From positions 310,001 to 374,000 of the forward strand of contig CP074382.1 of the NCBI GenBank assembly GCA_022041995.1: a stretch of 64,000 nucleotides of DNA. Direction: 5' to 3'. This document shows positions 45,949-54,993 of this stretch, piece after piece. Position 1 is the first letter of the stretch; each line of letters begins with the position of its first letter. Source of the DNA: Cupriavidus necator. GTDB lineage: Bacteria; Pseudomonadota; Gammaproteobacteria; Burkholderiales; Burkholderiaceae. The notes beneath the pieces are model-generated. The model worked only from the letters and a program-made list of their open reading frames with translations. It was not told where the DNA came from and did no database searches. The position numbers and the translations under genes were made by a program.

Positions 45949-47125
45949 TTAGGAACACGACGGGCGACATGCGTGGCGGGCGCCGCGCTGTATGAAGGGT
46001 AAGCAGCCGCTGTTGTTTGGGAAATAGAAAAGCCAGGTTACAGGAATTTCTTGCTGTCGTCGGGATAAGAATAGATAATTTGCCATTGATTTGCGGAGCC
46101 GGGTCGCGCAACTCCAGCTCCATTCTTTCACCCATACGGTCCTGGAAAACGCTGCCATAGTCACCCGAATTCTCGTAGTCCACGTCGGTGGTCGAATTTT
46201 TACAACTAAAGCCCGCCTCGAATCGGGCGTGTCGTATCGGTTCGGTCGTAGATCGTAACTGGATTCGCAGTATTGTGGGCGCCAATGCCTGACTCTCAGG
46301 GAGTCCATACCGATGCTCGTCTTGCTTGACGGCCCTGCCCGTTCAGACGCGTCTTTGACAAGCGAAGAGATCGGGATGAGCGCCTTCGTGTCGAAGCCCG
46401 TATCCGGCCCTAGCAAGTGTTGCGCACCCATCACAACTTCCTCGAGCGCCGCATTACCCTCCGGGCGAACCATTCGGCTTACGATCGTGTTCACATTGCT
46501 GGCGCCGGCGCGAAACGCAGCTAGTGTATTTGCAGTAGCGAGGCCGAAATCATTTTGTGCATAGATTTCTATTTCCAAATCAATCGCATCGCGTAGCTTC
46601 GCAATGATGTCGTAGGTCGCAAAGGGGCCAATCGCACCAATGGTGTCGGAGAATCGGATGCGCTGAGCACCATAACGCCTAGAGCATTGCGCGACTTCCA
46701 CGAGGAACGCGGGGTCTGCACGCGAAGCGTCGTCCATATCGAAGGAGATCTTTGGGTGGCATTTCGCGGCCTTCTGGATAAGGCGCGCGATCTGGGCCAA
46801 TACCCAGCTTCGCGACCGCCGCAGATGTTGAAAATAGAGATCAGAAACGGGAACGGACAGATTCACAATGTCGGCATTGCAGTGCAACGCTGCGGATAAA
46901 TCGGCGTCCGTCAGGCGCCCAAAAATTATGGTTTTGGTCTCGAGGTTCATGTTGACAATCGCGTCGATGCGCGCGATCTCCTCATCGCCCATGACCGGGA
47001 TCCGACCTCAAGCTCTGCCACTCCAGCACGCTGACGGTCGCACATTTTTCCTCGAGGCGAAACGCGTCTCGAGGCGGCCAATTTGGGCCGCACAATGTGG
47101 TGTCCATAATAGTCGGCTTGAGCAT
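45949..47125 (-). pseudogene. nifV: nifV homocitrate synthase, decayed
   Basis: The middle part (residues to ~220 of the frame from 46992) is a clear homocitrate synthase core: 'LHCNADIVNLSVPVSDLYF', 'CHPKISFDMDDASRADPAFL' and 'YAQNDFGLATANTLAAFRAG'. The N-terminus is in another frame ('MLKPTIMDTTL') and the normal RDGEQ active-site signature reads CGPNW. At least two further shifts follow: near 47010 and near 46995, where GGATCCC stands for GGGATCCC. Similarity fades after ~46300. Losing the catalytic signature by substitution means sequencing error alone cannot explain this. Confidence 0.8.
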
Positions 47126-47165
47126 CTCGGTAGTCGCCTCACGCATCATTAGTCCCGAACCGATC

Positions 47166-47181
47166 AGCAAGCGTTGTGCCA
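47166..47181 (-). promoter_or_regulatory. Sigma54 promoter of nifV-nifW-fixABCX
   Basis: On the minus strand TGGCACAACGCTTGCT matches TGGCACG-N4-TTGCT with one mismatch. It lies ~40 bp before the nifV remnant and should still drive nifW and fixABCX. Confidence 0.85.
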
Positions 47182-47275
47182 GCCAAGTACTTTAAGCTGG
47201 AGCGCTATCTGCACGAGCGACAGCGGCATTCTATGTCAGTAAACACAGGGCTTCGTACATTCTTCGTGTCGCAAA

Positions 47276-47291
47276 TGTCTCTGTCCGGACA
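47276..47291. promoter_or_regulatory. NifA upstream activator site between nifB and nifV
   Basis: TGTCTCTGTCCGGACA is an exact TGT-N10-ACA. It is ~95 bp upstream of the minus-strand promoter at 47181 and ~220 bp upstream of the nifB promoter at 47510, so it may serve both directions. Confidence 0.75.
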
Positions 47292-47509
47292 CGCTGCTCT
47301 TGACTCAACCGGTACTGTCAGGCGCCGCGAAGAGGCAAGTCGCATTTAGCTCATTGGGGCCCTGTCTCGCAGGGGGAGCTTCCATCTTGTAACTTAGCTG
47401 GCGTGACGTTCGTCGACTCAAACGTGCGACGAACTCGTTATCGGGACTTGAAGACCGTCAACAAATTGTCGGAATTTTCTGAAAAATGGCCGAGACGATC
47501 TCTGAGTGA

Positions 47510-47525
47510 TGGCACGGATCTCGCT
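47510..47525 (+). promoter_or_regulatory. Sigma54 promoter of nifB
   Basis: TGGCACGGATCTCGCT has a perfect -24 block and TCGCT for TTGCT at -12, ending 42 bp before the nifB ATG. Confidence 0.8.
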
Positions 47526-47567
47526 TTTCCGCTAAGACCGACCACTCTCGATGAGAGGAAAAGACCT

Positions 47568-49168
47568 ATGCGAGATAGCGCGAGCGCAAGCATGCGACCA
47601 GCGCCTGCCTGTATCGGAGACGAGCAGAAAATTGTACCCCTAGTGCCGAACAGCGGAACGTGCGCTCCACGCGGCGGCGGTAGCTCGTTCGGTGGAGTCA
47701 GCATGTTGAACTGCGCGTCGTCTGGGGGGACGAGGGCATGGCTCCGGAGGTGTGGGAGAAGATACGAGATCATCCATGCTACTCGGAGGAAGCACATCAC
47801 CATTATGCGCGCATGCATGTAGCGGTTGCGCCCGCCTGCAACCTTCAGTGCAACTACTGCAACCGCAAATATGACTGTTCAAACGAGTCGCGACCTGGCG
47901 TTACGTCGCAAAAGCTGACGCCAGAGCAGGCCGTGAGGAAGGTGATGGCCGTGGCGAGCCGCGTACCGCAACTGACGGTGGTCGGCATTGCTGGGCCCGG
48001 TGATTCCCTCGCGAATCCGGGAAGAACGTTCGAGACGTTCCGTTTGCTTCGGGAGCGAGCTCCTGAGATCAAGCTCTGTCTATCGACCAATGGCCTAGCG
48101 TTGCCTGACTTTGTGGATGACATCTGTCAATACAACATTGATCACGTGACAATTACCATCAACATGGTCGATCCAGTTGTTGGAGCAAAAATCTACCCAT
48201 GGATTTTCTGGAACCGTCGCCGATTAACAGGGAAGGAGGCCGCATGCGTGTTGCATGAGCGGCAGATGCGAGGGCTCGAGATGCTAGCAGAACGTGGCGT
48301 GCTGACGAAAATCAATTCGGTGTTGATTCCAGGCATTAATGATGAACATCTGGTTGAGGTAAACCGCGCGGTGAAGGAGCGGGGTGCGTTCCTTCACAAC
48401 ATCATGCCGCTAATTTCCAATCCATCGCATGGTACGTACTTTGGCCTGCATCAACAGCGTGGGCCCACCGCCCAGGAGCTGAAGAAAGTACAGGAAGCTT
48501 GTTCTGGCGGTGCGAATTTGATGCGTCATTGCCGGCAATGCCGAGCGGACGCGGTAGGCCTCCTCGGTGAGGATCGAAGTGAGGAGTTCTCACTCGACAA
48601 AATCGAGCAGATAGAAATCGAGTATGACCGAAAGAACCGCCGCGAATACCAGTGGCGCACTGAAACTGAGGTCATCGTTCAACGCGAGGCTAAGAAGGAG
48701 GTGCTAGCCTTAGCGCGGGCCAACAAAGCGACAGGGGCCCTGAAGGTCCATATTGCTGTTGCCACGAAAGGCGGTGGCCGCGTGAACGCGCATTTCGGGC
48801 ATATCTCTGAGTTACAGGTCTTCGAAGTTAGCGCTACTGGCGCGCACTTTGTGGGTCACCGCCGAGTTGAATCGTATTGTCAGGCGGGGTATGGCGACGA
48901 TGAAGGACTACTTCAGATCATCCGCGCGATCAACGATTGTCATGCCGTCCTTGTGGCAAAGATGGGTTCGTGTCCGCGTAAGGAACTATCCGATGCCGGC
49001 ATCGAGGCTGTGGACAAGTACGCGGGGGAGATTGTTGAGGTTGCAGCATTATCGTGGTTCAACGACTACTCAAGCCGTGTGGCTGGCGGCGTAGGCATGC
49101 ATAAAACTCACCGAGGACGCAGTGATCCGGCAGAGCGCGCCATAAAAGATCCGACAACTTCCGTTTGA
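47568..49168 (+). CDS. nifB: NifB, FeMo-co core synthase (apparent frameshift near the N-terminus)
   Basis: NifB is the radical SAM enzyme that builds NifB-co (8Fe-9S-C). The start 'MRDSASASMRPAPACIG' at 47568 follows a GAGAGG site and the sigma54 promoter. After 'MLNCASSGG' the frame breaks in a G6 run (47725-47730); a seventh G gives 'SSGGDEGMAPEVWEKI' and a 533-residue protein. The SAM motif is 'ACNLQCNYCNRKYDC'. A C-terminal NifX-like domain is present ('VHIAVATKGGGRVNAHFGH'). Without the correction translation would need the internal ATG at 47738, removing ~57 residues but keeping the SAM core. Confidence 0.92.
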
Positions 49169-49227
49169 CGGGAAAATGTATGCTCGGCCTCGTGGTAATG
49201 TAGTTCAAAATTGTAAGGAGCGTATTT

Positions 49228-49419
49228 ATGGCCCTGAAGATTATTGCCTCTGCCTGCACCGGTTGCTCGGCGTGCGAGGCACAGTGCCCAAATGTCGCCA
49301 TCAGCGAAAAAGGCGATGTGCTGGCAATTGATCCGAAGAAGTGCACGATGTGCGACGGGTTCGATTTCCCGCAGTGCGTGTCGGTATGCCCCGTCGATGA
49401 TTGTATAGTACCGGCTTAG
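49228..49419 (+). CDS. fdxN: FdxN-type 2[4Fe-4S] ferredoxin
   Basis: 63 residues with 'CTGCSACEAQCPNVAI' and 'CTMCDGFDFPQCVSVCPVDD', the bacterial 8Fe ferredoxin with an insertion in the second site, typical of FdxN and ferredoxins that follow nifB. AAGGAGCG lies 8 bases before the ATG. It probably supplies electrons to NifB. Confidence 0.9.
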   Translation: MALKIIASACTGCSACEAQCPNVAISEKGDVLAIDPKKCTMCDGFDFPQCVSVCPVDDCIVPA

Positions 49420-49788
49420 CATGGCTGCCACGCGAATCGCGTTGTGAGTGCATGCTTCGCTATCTGTCGGAATCGTTTCTTACATTACTTCTGTATTTGC
49501 ATAATAGGGTCATTACTCGATTTCTAACGGCTTATTCCTCGGCCCCAATTTCTTGCAATGGCTTAAACCCTCCCGGTGGAGAGACTATGGATTGCTGAGA
49601 ACTATGAAGATAGGCTGCCTTGTAGATGCCCAGCCAAGCGATGAGGCGATGGAACTAGGATACGCTGGTGGGGCACCCAGGGTGAGGTGCGGCCGTATGA
49701 TGCACATAGCGTGGAGGACACTTTCAATGGATGCTTCATTTAGGAACTGGTCTCTCGAGAAGGCGATGTAGGGACGAGAGCAAGTCAT
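49420..49788. other. Spacer between fdxN and nifZ
   Basis: Two short plus-strand frames occur (49553-49771, with an inner ATG 'MKIGCLVDAQPSDEA' at 49604) but neither resembles a known nif-associated protein. A small gene here cannot be excluded. Confidence 0.35.
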
Positions 49789-50121
49789 ATGCAACTAGAG
49801 AGTGATGACACCATTGAAATAGCGTTTGAGCCTAGCTTTAGCGTTGGCGAGCGCGTAATTGCACGATCGATGATTCGCAACGATGGTACCTTTTCCGGGA
49901 AAAACTTCGGCGAAGTTATCGTGAACAGAGGAGATATTGGCTACGTCACGAGAATCGACACCTTCCTGCAACGGTTCTACGTCTATGCGGTTCTCTTCGT
50001 CGAAAAGGATCATCACGTCGGCATGCGTGCAAGAGAACTCTGCACGCTGGACCACCTGAATGAAGTTGTGCTGGCAATTATACGTGACCACATTGCTGGA
50101 CCATGGCCACAGCAGAGATGA
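49789..50121 (+). CDS. nifZ: NifZ, nitrogenase P-cluster maturation protein
   Basis: 110 residues. The family core reads 'FEPSFSVGERVIARSMIRND', 'VIVNRGDIGYVTRIDTFLQR' and 'YAVLFVEKDHHVGMRARELC'. NifZ helps form the second P-cluster of the MoFe protein. It lies between fdxN and nifT in the nifB gene set. Confidence 0.9.
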   Translation: MQLESDDTIEIAFEPSFSVGERVIARSMIRNDGTFSGKNFGEVIVNRGDIGYVTRIDTFLQRFYVYAVLFVEKDHHVGMRARELCTLDHLNEVVLAIIRDHIAGPWPQQR

Positions 50122-50242
50122 TCTATTAGGCGCATATTTAACTACGCGACGTTCAATGCGGGATGGCACCTACCAGACTTTCTAGTTTAGTGTTGCCTTT
50201 GTGCCTTACGGCTTGATTTCCACTCCATCGGGGAGACCTCAC

Positions 50243-50460
50243 GTGAAAATTATGATTCGAAAGGACATTACAGGTACGCTTAAAGCGTACTTACCAAGGA
50301 AGGATCTTGAGGAGCCGATAGTCTCCATGACAAGGGGGAAATGTGGGGTGGGCTTGTTAAGCTTGGGAATGGTTGGCAGTTTGAGTTGCCAGAGATGGCG
50401 GCAGACACCCCGCTTCCAATCACTGTGGAAGCCAGACGAGTTGATAGTGGGGACAAATGA
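50243..50460 (+). CDS. nifT: NifT/FixU (apparent frameshift)
   Basis: The first half reads 'VKIMIRKDITGTLKAYLPRK' and 'DLEEPIVSMTRG' from a GTG at 50243 with GGGAGA just upstream. The second half continues in another frame: 'EMWGGLVKLGNGWQFELPEM' and 'AADTPLPITVEARRVDSGD'. One extra G in the G5 run at 50334-50338 joins them into 72 residues, exactly the usual NifT size. The function of NifT is unclear. The uncorrected frame would run on to 50560 as a foreign sequence. Confidence 0.88.
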
Positions 50461-50845
50461 CATGGCATTCACTGCTGATCATGTCATTGTGATAACTGAG
50501 TTGATTCGCACCGAATCGATGCTACTGGAGGTCGCGGCCAAGTGGCGAATGCTATCTTGACGTTCGTGTCACACGCTGATCCTTACAGAAGATTGGGTTT
50601 ACAATGAAGAATGACAGCATTGCCAAATTATTGAACTGATTCGTTGTTGGGGGGGCTGAGAATAAAATTCCTCTCTGGACACGTGCAGCAATTGCGTTTT
50701 GTAGGATAGGAATGGCGGCGTCGAAGTGCTATTGACAAAGTAGTATTGGACATACGTCTGCGATGGCTACGTAAGCATGTTCAGCACTAGATAATTTTGT
50801 CCGAATAGGGATCCAAGATCTATCTATGCAGGCTGATCGTTCCCG
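50461..50845. other. Spacer after nifT
   Basis: No gene is recognised. A G7 run lies near 50649-50655, showing that long G runs can be reported in this sequence. Confidence 0.5.
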
Positions 50846-50854
50846 CCGCATGTC

Positions 50855-51984
50855 GGCGTTGTTGCATAAATCCGGGGTCGGATGGGCTGACGTTTACGCA
50901 CAACGACTGGAGCGCTGGCTCTGTTAACTTCTGACGAAGCGGCGTAGTGTCTTGGACTTTTTCCGGGACGATGCGCAAGGACAACCGACAGCAAGCCGAG
51001 CCCAAGGGGGTCTACCGCGTCAAGAACTGGGCGCAGTACAACAAGGGGCTGATAGCCCGAGGAGACGTGACGATGTGGGTCGAAGAGAGCTTGCTCGTGC
51101 CACCGGCTAAAGCCCAGTCGCCCAAGCGTGGCCACCCGCTCGTCTATACGGATGCGCTGATCCAGGGTCTGCTCAGTCTCAAGCAGGTGTTCCACCTGCC
51201 GCTGCGCGCGCTGCAAGGCTTCGCGCAGAGCTTGCGCACCCTGGCTTTCCCAACGTTGCCAGTGCCGAACTACACGACATTGAGCCGCCGCGCGCAGAAT
51301 CTGAACGTCGTGCTGCCCGCCTCGCGTAGCGGCGAGCCGCTGCATCTGGTGATCGACAGCACTGGGCTGAAGCTTTACGGCGAAGGCGAGTGGAAGGTTC
51401 GCAAGCACGGTTGGTCCAAGCGCCGGACTTGGCGCAAGGTCCATCTCGCCATGGACGCGAACACCGGCCAAATCTGTGCTGCACTGATGACCCACCAGGA
51501 CGTTGGCGATGGCGAAGTGTTGGCCGACCTGCTCGATCAGATCCCGGTTGATACACCGATCGATACCATCGGAGGTGATGGCGCTTACGACAGCAAGCCG
51601 TGCCACGCGGAGATTGCTGCGCGAGGTGCACAGCCCTCGATTCCACCACGCGATGGAGCGAAGCCTTGGTCCGAAAGTACGCCGGGCGCAGCCTGGCGTA
51701 ACGAGGCCATCGATGTCATCGAGAAGAGCAGTCGACGCGATTGGAAAGCCGCCAGCGGCTATCACCGGCGCTCGCTGGCCGAGACCCTGATGTACCGCCT
51801 CAAGACGCTGACGGGACACAGTCTGTGGGCACGCGAAATCGGGTCGCAGGCCACCGAAGTGGCTATCCGTGCGGGCGTGCTCAACCGCATGGTCGCGCTC
51901 GCTCGCCCGCAATCCGTCCGTATAGCCTGAGTTCAGCGTCACCGAGGAGCCCCTGTTTTCAATCTCGATTTATGCAACAACGCC
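50855..51984 (+). mobile_element. IS5-family (IS903-group) element, complete (1130 bp)
   Basis: Perfect 18-bp inverted repeats GGCGTTGTTGCATAAATC at 50855 and 51967-51984 (reverse), with a 9-bp target duplication CCGCATGTC on each side (50846-50854, 51985-51993). Nine bases is the known duplication for IS903-type elements. Looks recent and intact. Confidence 0.92.
50971..51930 (+). CDS. IS903-type transposase
   Basis: 319 residues from 'MRKDNRQQAEPKGVYRVKN'. Catalytic blocks are 'LHLVIDSTGLKLYGEGEW' (Asp 1), 'DTIGGDGAYDSKPCHAEIAA' (Asp 2) and 'RRSLAETLMYRLKTLTG' (Glu). The upstream ATG at 50947 is less likely. Intact. Confidence 0.9.
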   Translation: MRKDNRQQAEPKGVYRVKNWAQYNKGLIARGDVTMWVEESLLVPPAKAQSPKRGHPLVYTDALIQGLLSLKQVFHLPLRALQGFAQSLRTLAFPTLPVPNYTTLSRRAQNLNVVLPASRSGEPLHLVIDSTGLKLYGEGEWKVRKHGWSKRRTWRKVHLAMDANTGQICAALMTHQDVGDGEVLADLLDQIPVDTPIDTIGGDGAYDSKPCHAEIAARGAQPSIPPRDGAKPWSESTPGAAWRNEAIDVIEKSSRRDWKAASGYHRRSLAETLMYRLKTLTGHSLWAREIGSQATEVAIRAGVLNRMVALARPQSVRIA

Positions 51985-51993
51985 CCGCATGTC

Positions 51994-52400
51994 GAATGTT
52001 TGAGAAACAGAATAGTCTCAATAATTTCCGCTCACTGATCAATGAATTGCTTATAGGTTTTCGCGTTCACAGGTGCTGTACGGCACCATGGACATCGACG
52101 GAAACTTCAATATGCACCTCTGAGGCATTAGCAAGCTCGTAATTCCTCCAAGTCGGCTAACCAATGGAGAGTTGGAGCTACCGTATTGACGACGACCCCA
52201 CAGTGGCAGCAGATACCAGTTCCAAGCTAGGCGAGAGCCTGGTTACGATAGATTTCCAGCAGAGAAATCGAAGAGTTCCCCTTGCCCCCTGAGCACATCG
52301 CTTGGCAGTTTCTTCGGTGACAAGGTGTTTTAGTTTGCCCGTGGCTTGCCGGGCTTGCGCGCCAGCGCGAATCGGTCACGCAGCTTCCATTTCTACACAT
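51994..52400. other. Spacer between the IS903-type and IS3 elements
   Basis: No gene recognised. A minus-strand stretch near 52340-52390 reads 'KWKLRDRFALARKPGKPRAN' before a stop and may be the tail of a lost gene. Confidence 0.35.
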
Positions 52401-52461
52401 AGAGGTGGCACCGTTTGTTCGGACAGGGATCCGGAGTTTTTAAGTGGAAGCGCTGGGGCAG

Positions 52462-53292
52462 TCAGGCTGCCGATTTGATCGCTGGCAGCGTGGCGAAGTA
52501 TGCCTCATCCGGGGTCTGGTCCGCCAGACTGGAATGGGGCCGTCGTTGGTTGTACCAGGTTAGGTAGTTAGCGATAGAGCGGCGCGCATGGCTGACCGAG
52601 TCGTAGGCTTTCAGGTAGACCTCCTCGTATTTGACGCTGCGCCAAAGGCGTTCGACGAACACGTTATCGCGCCAACTGCCCTTGCCGTCCATCGACAGTT
52701 GGATGCCGCGGTCCAGCACGGCGTCTGTGAACTCCGTGGCGGTGAACTGGCTGCCCTGGTCGGTGTTGACGATCTCCGGCGCGCCGTACTTGGCAAAGGC
52801 CTCCTCGATTGCCTCGACGGCATGACAGCTCTCCAGCGTGATCGCCACCCGGTAGGCCAGCACCCGGCGGCTGGCCCAGTCCACCACTGCCGTCAGGTAC
52901 ACAAAGCCCCGTGCCATCGGAATGTAGGTCGTGTCCAGAGCCCACACCTGGTTGGCCCGGTCGATCTTCCGGTCGCGCAGCAGGTACGGCCAGATCTTGT
53001 GCGCCGCGTGCTTGCGGCTCGTGTTCGGCCGGCGATACAGCGCCTCAATGCCCATGCGCTTCATCAGCGTGCCCACGTGCCGGCGACCGACCTGGATGCC
53101 TTCCCGGCGCAGCAGGCGCGCCAGCATGCGAGCCCCCGCGAAGGGATGCTCCAGATGCAGTTCGTCGATGCGGCGCATCAGCTTCAGATCTGCCTCGCTG
53201 ACCGGTTGCGGCTGGTAGTACGCGCTGGACCGGGCGATGCCCACCAGCTTGACCTGCCGGCTCACCGGCAGCGCGTGCTCGCGGTCGATCAT
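52462..53292 (-). CDS. IS3 OrfB transposase (copy 2)
   Basis: 276 residues identical in sequence to OrfB of copy 1, with the DDE residues in 'ALDTTYIPMARG', 'NTDQGSQFT' and 'VERLWRSVKYEE'. Confidence 0.9.
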   Translation of the reverse strand: MIDREHALPVSRQVKLVGIARSSAYYQPQPVSEADLKLMRRIDELHLEHPFAGARMLARLLRREGIQVGRRHVGTLMKRMGIEALYRRPNTSRKHAAHKIWPYLLRDRKIDRANQVWALDTTYIPMARGFVYLTAVVDWASRRVLAYRVAITLESCHAVEAIEEAFAKYGAPEIVNTDQGSQFTATEFTDAVLDRGIQLSMDGKGSWRDNVFVERLWRSVKYEEVYLKAYDSVSHARRSIANYLTWYNQRRPHSSLADQTPDEAYFATLPAIKSAA

Positions 53293-53597
53293 CGCTTTGC
53301 GCTCAGCAGGCCGGCCTTGCTGAGCGCGCCGGACAAAAAATCGTTCTCCAGCGCCAACTGGCCGATCTTGGCGTGCAGCACCTTCAAATCCACCGGCGGC
53401 TCGCCCCCACTTTCCTTGCCACCGCCGAACAGGTCCGCGGCATGCTCCACCAACTGCTGCTTCCACGCTGTGATCTGGCTGGGGTGCACGTCGTACTGCT
53501 GGGCCAGCTCCGCCAGCGTCTTTTCGCCCTTGAGGGCCGCCAGGGCTACCTTCGCCTTCAACCCCGCCGAGTGGGTTCGCCTGCTTCGTTTCGTCAT
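53289..53597 (-). CDS. IS3 OrfA (copy 2)
   Basis: 102 residues identical to OrfA of copy 1, overlapping orfB by ATGA. Confidence 0.9.
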   Translation of the reverse strand: MTKRSRRTHSAGLKAKVALAALKGEKTLAELAQQYDVHPSQITAWKQQLVEHAADLFGGGKESGGEPPVDLKVLHAKIGQLALENDFLSGALSKAGLLSAKR

Positions 53598-53784
53598 CTT
53601 CTGAGGTCCTTTCTGCCCGCCATTATGGCCGGCTCAGACCCCAGCTCTTCCATTTATCCGACTGTCCGAATTTCCGGCGCCACCTCTCATCGTACCAGTC
53701 CTAATGATCCGAGTGAAGAACTCACTGACGGCATGCCAGAAGCGTAGTCGCCAAATGACGCATTTCGACAAAGCGCGAACGGTT

Positions 53785-53800
53785 TGTCGGTATCGCGACG
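53785..53800 (+). promoter_or_regulatory. Degenerate NifA site before nifH
   Basis: TGTCGGTATCGCGACG reads TGT-N10-ACG, one base from the NifA consensus TGT-N10-ACA, 80 bp before the nifH -24 element. An 8-bp inverted repeat CGAAACCC/GGGTTTCG (53838-53864) lies between the two. Confidence 0.45.
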
Positions 53801-53880
53801 CGACCATAGTTGATAGTCGGGACTCCATGAAATTCTCCGAAACCCGCGATTTAGCTGGGTTTCGAGAAATCCAAAGCGCA

Positions 53881-53895
53881 TGGCACGAAAGCTGC
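53881..53895 (+). promoter_or_regulatory. Sigma54 promoter of nifHDK
   Basis: TGGCACGAAAGCTGC has a perfect -24 block and CTGC for TTGC at -12. It implies a leader of about 140 nt before the nifH ATG. Confidence 0.75.
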
Positions 53896-54046
53896 GCTAA
53901 AGCAGGTCGCACGGACGCGAACTGGCCGATGCGTGATTTGACAGAAGAAGACCATAGGGAAACACACCGCAGACTGAGGACATGCTCGTGGCCTTGCAAA
54001 CCATGGTCACCCTGGGCTTCACCTTCTATTTCAATGGAGTAAGACA

Positions 54047-54927
54047 ATGTCTAACCTTCGGCAAATTGCCTTTTATGGTAAAGGCGGCATCGGCAAGTCA
54101 ACTACGTCGCAGAATACGCTTGCGGCGCTGAGCGACCTCGGGCAGAAAATCCTCATCGTTGGGTGTGATCCAAAGGCGGACTCGACACGCCTGATTCTGC
54201 ATGCTAAAGCCCAAGATACAATCCTCTCCCTTGCGGCTGAAGCCGGGTCTGTCGAGGATCTCGAACTTGATGACGTAATGAAGATTGGCTACAAGGACAT
54301 CCGGTGCGTCGAGTCGGGGGGCCTGAACCGGGGGTAGGCTGCGCAGGCAGAGGTGTCATAACCTCAATCAATTTCCTGGAGGAGAATGGTGCGTATGACG
54401 GTGTTGACTACGTGTCATACGATGTGTTGGGCGACGTCGTCTGTGGTGGTTTTGCGATGCCAATACGTGAGAACAAGGCCCAAGAGATCTACATTGTGAT
54501 GTCTGGCGAGATGATGGCGATGTACGCAGCGAACAACATTTCAAAAGGGATCTTGAAATATGCAAACAGCGGTGGCGTGCGCCTAGGTGGGCTGATCTGT
54601 AACGAGCGAAAGACCGACAAGGAACTCGAGCTAGCTGAATCGCTTGCGGCGATGCTAGGCACGAGGTTGATCCACTTCGTGCCGCGTGACAACGTAGTCC
54701 AGCATGCGGAATTGCGGCGAATGACCGTCATCGAGTATGCGCCAGACAGCACGCAGGCGGGCGAGTATCGCGCGCTTGCCGAGAAGGTCCATAACAATGG
54801 TGGAAATGGCGTTATTCCGACGCCAATCACGATGGACCAGTTAGAAGATCTGCTGATGGAGAAGGGGATCCTGGTGCAGGTCGATGAGTCGCAAGTTGGA
54901 AAGACTGCGGCAGAACTGACGGCCTGA
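54047..54927 (+). CDS. nifH: NifH, nitrogenase Fe protein (apparent frameshift)
   Basis: NifH transfers electrons to the MoFe protein at the cost of ATP. The first frame has the P-loop 'FYGKGGIGKSTTSQNTLAAL' and 'IVGCDPKADSTRLILHAK'. It breaks after 'IRCVESGG' in a G6 run at 54316-54321. The second frame continues 'PEPGVGCAGRGVITSINFLE' (cluster Cys and the Arg next to it) and 'DVLGDVVCGGFAMPIRENKA' (second cluster Cys). One extra G restores 'VESGGPEPGVGCAGRG' and 293 residues, the normal length. As written, a 96-residue dead end results. Ribosome binding site GGAG precedes the ATG. Confidence 0.93.
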
Positions 54928-54993
54928 TGAATGTTGGGCGATAGCCGCCGTGCCGCGCACGGCGGCTATTTGCGACGAGGATGTTGACTACTT

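Larger units (their letters stand above)
52401..53687 (-). mobile_element. IS3-family element, copy 2 (1287 bp)
   Basis: Same length, ends and encoded proteins as copy 1 (18481-19767) but inverted. It is flanked by CAT on both sides (52398-52400, 53688-53690), a 3-bp target duplication normal for IS3. It lies ~190 bp upstream of the nifH promoter. Confidence 0.92.

Noticed and set aside
50824..51942. 372-codon frame antisense to the IS903-type transposase
   Set aside because: Extends past the element boundary and target duplication, so it is accidental.
52588..53604. Long open frame (338 codons) antisense to the IS3 copy 2, mirrored at 18564-19580
   Set aside because: It is the shadow of GC-rich orfA/orfB; the sense strand has the DDE motifs and the antisense product resembles nothing.
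54304..54927. Second frame of nifH as a stand-alone gene
   Set aside because: Its ATG lies upstream of the break in a non-NifH frame, and it lacks the P-loop needed for function.
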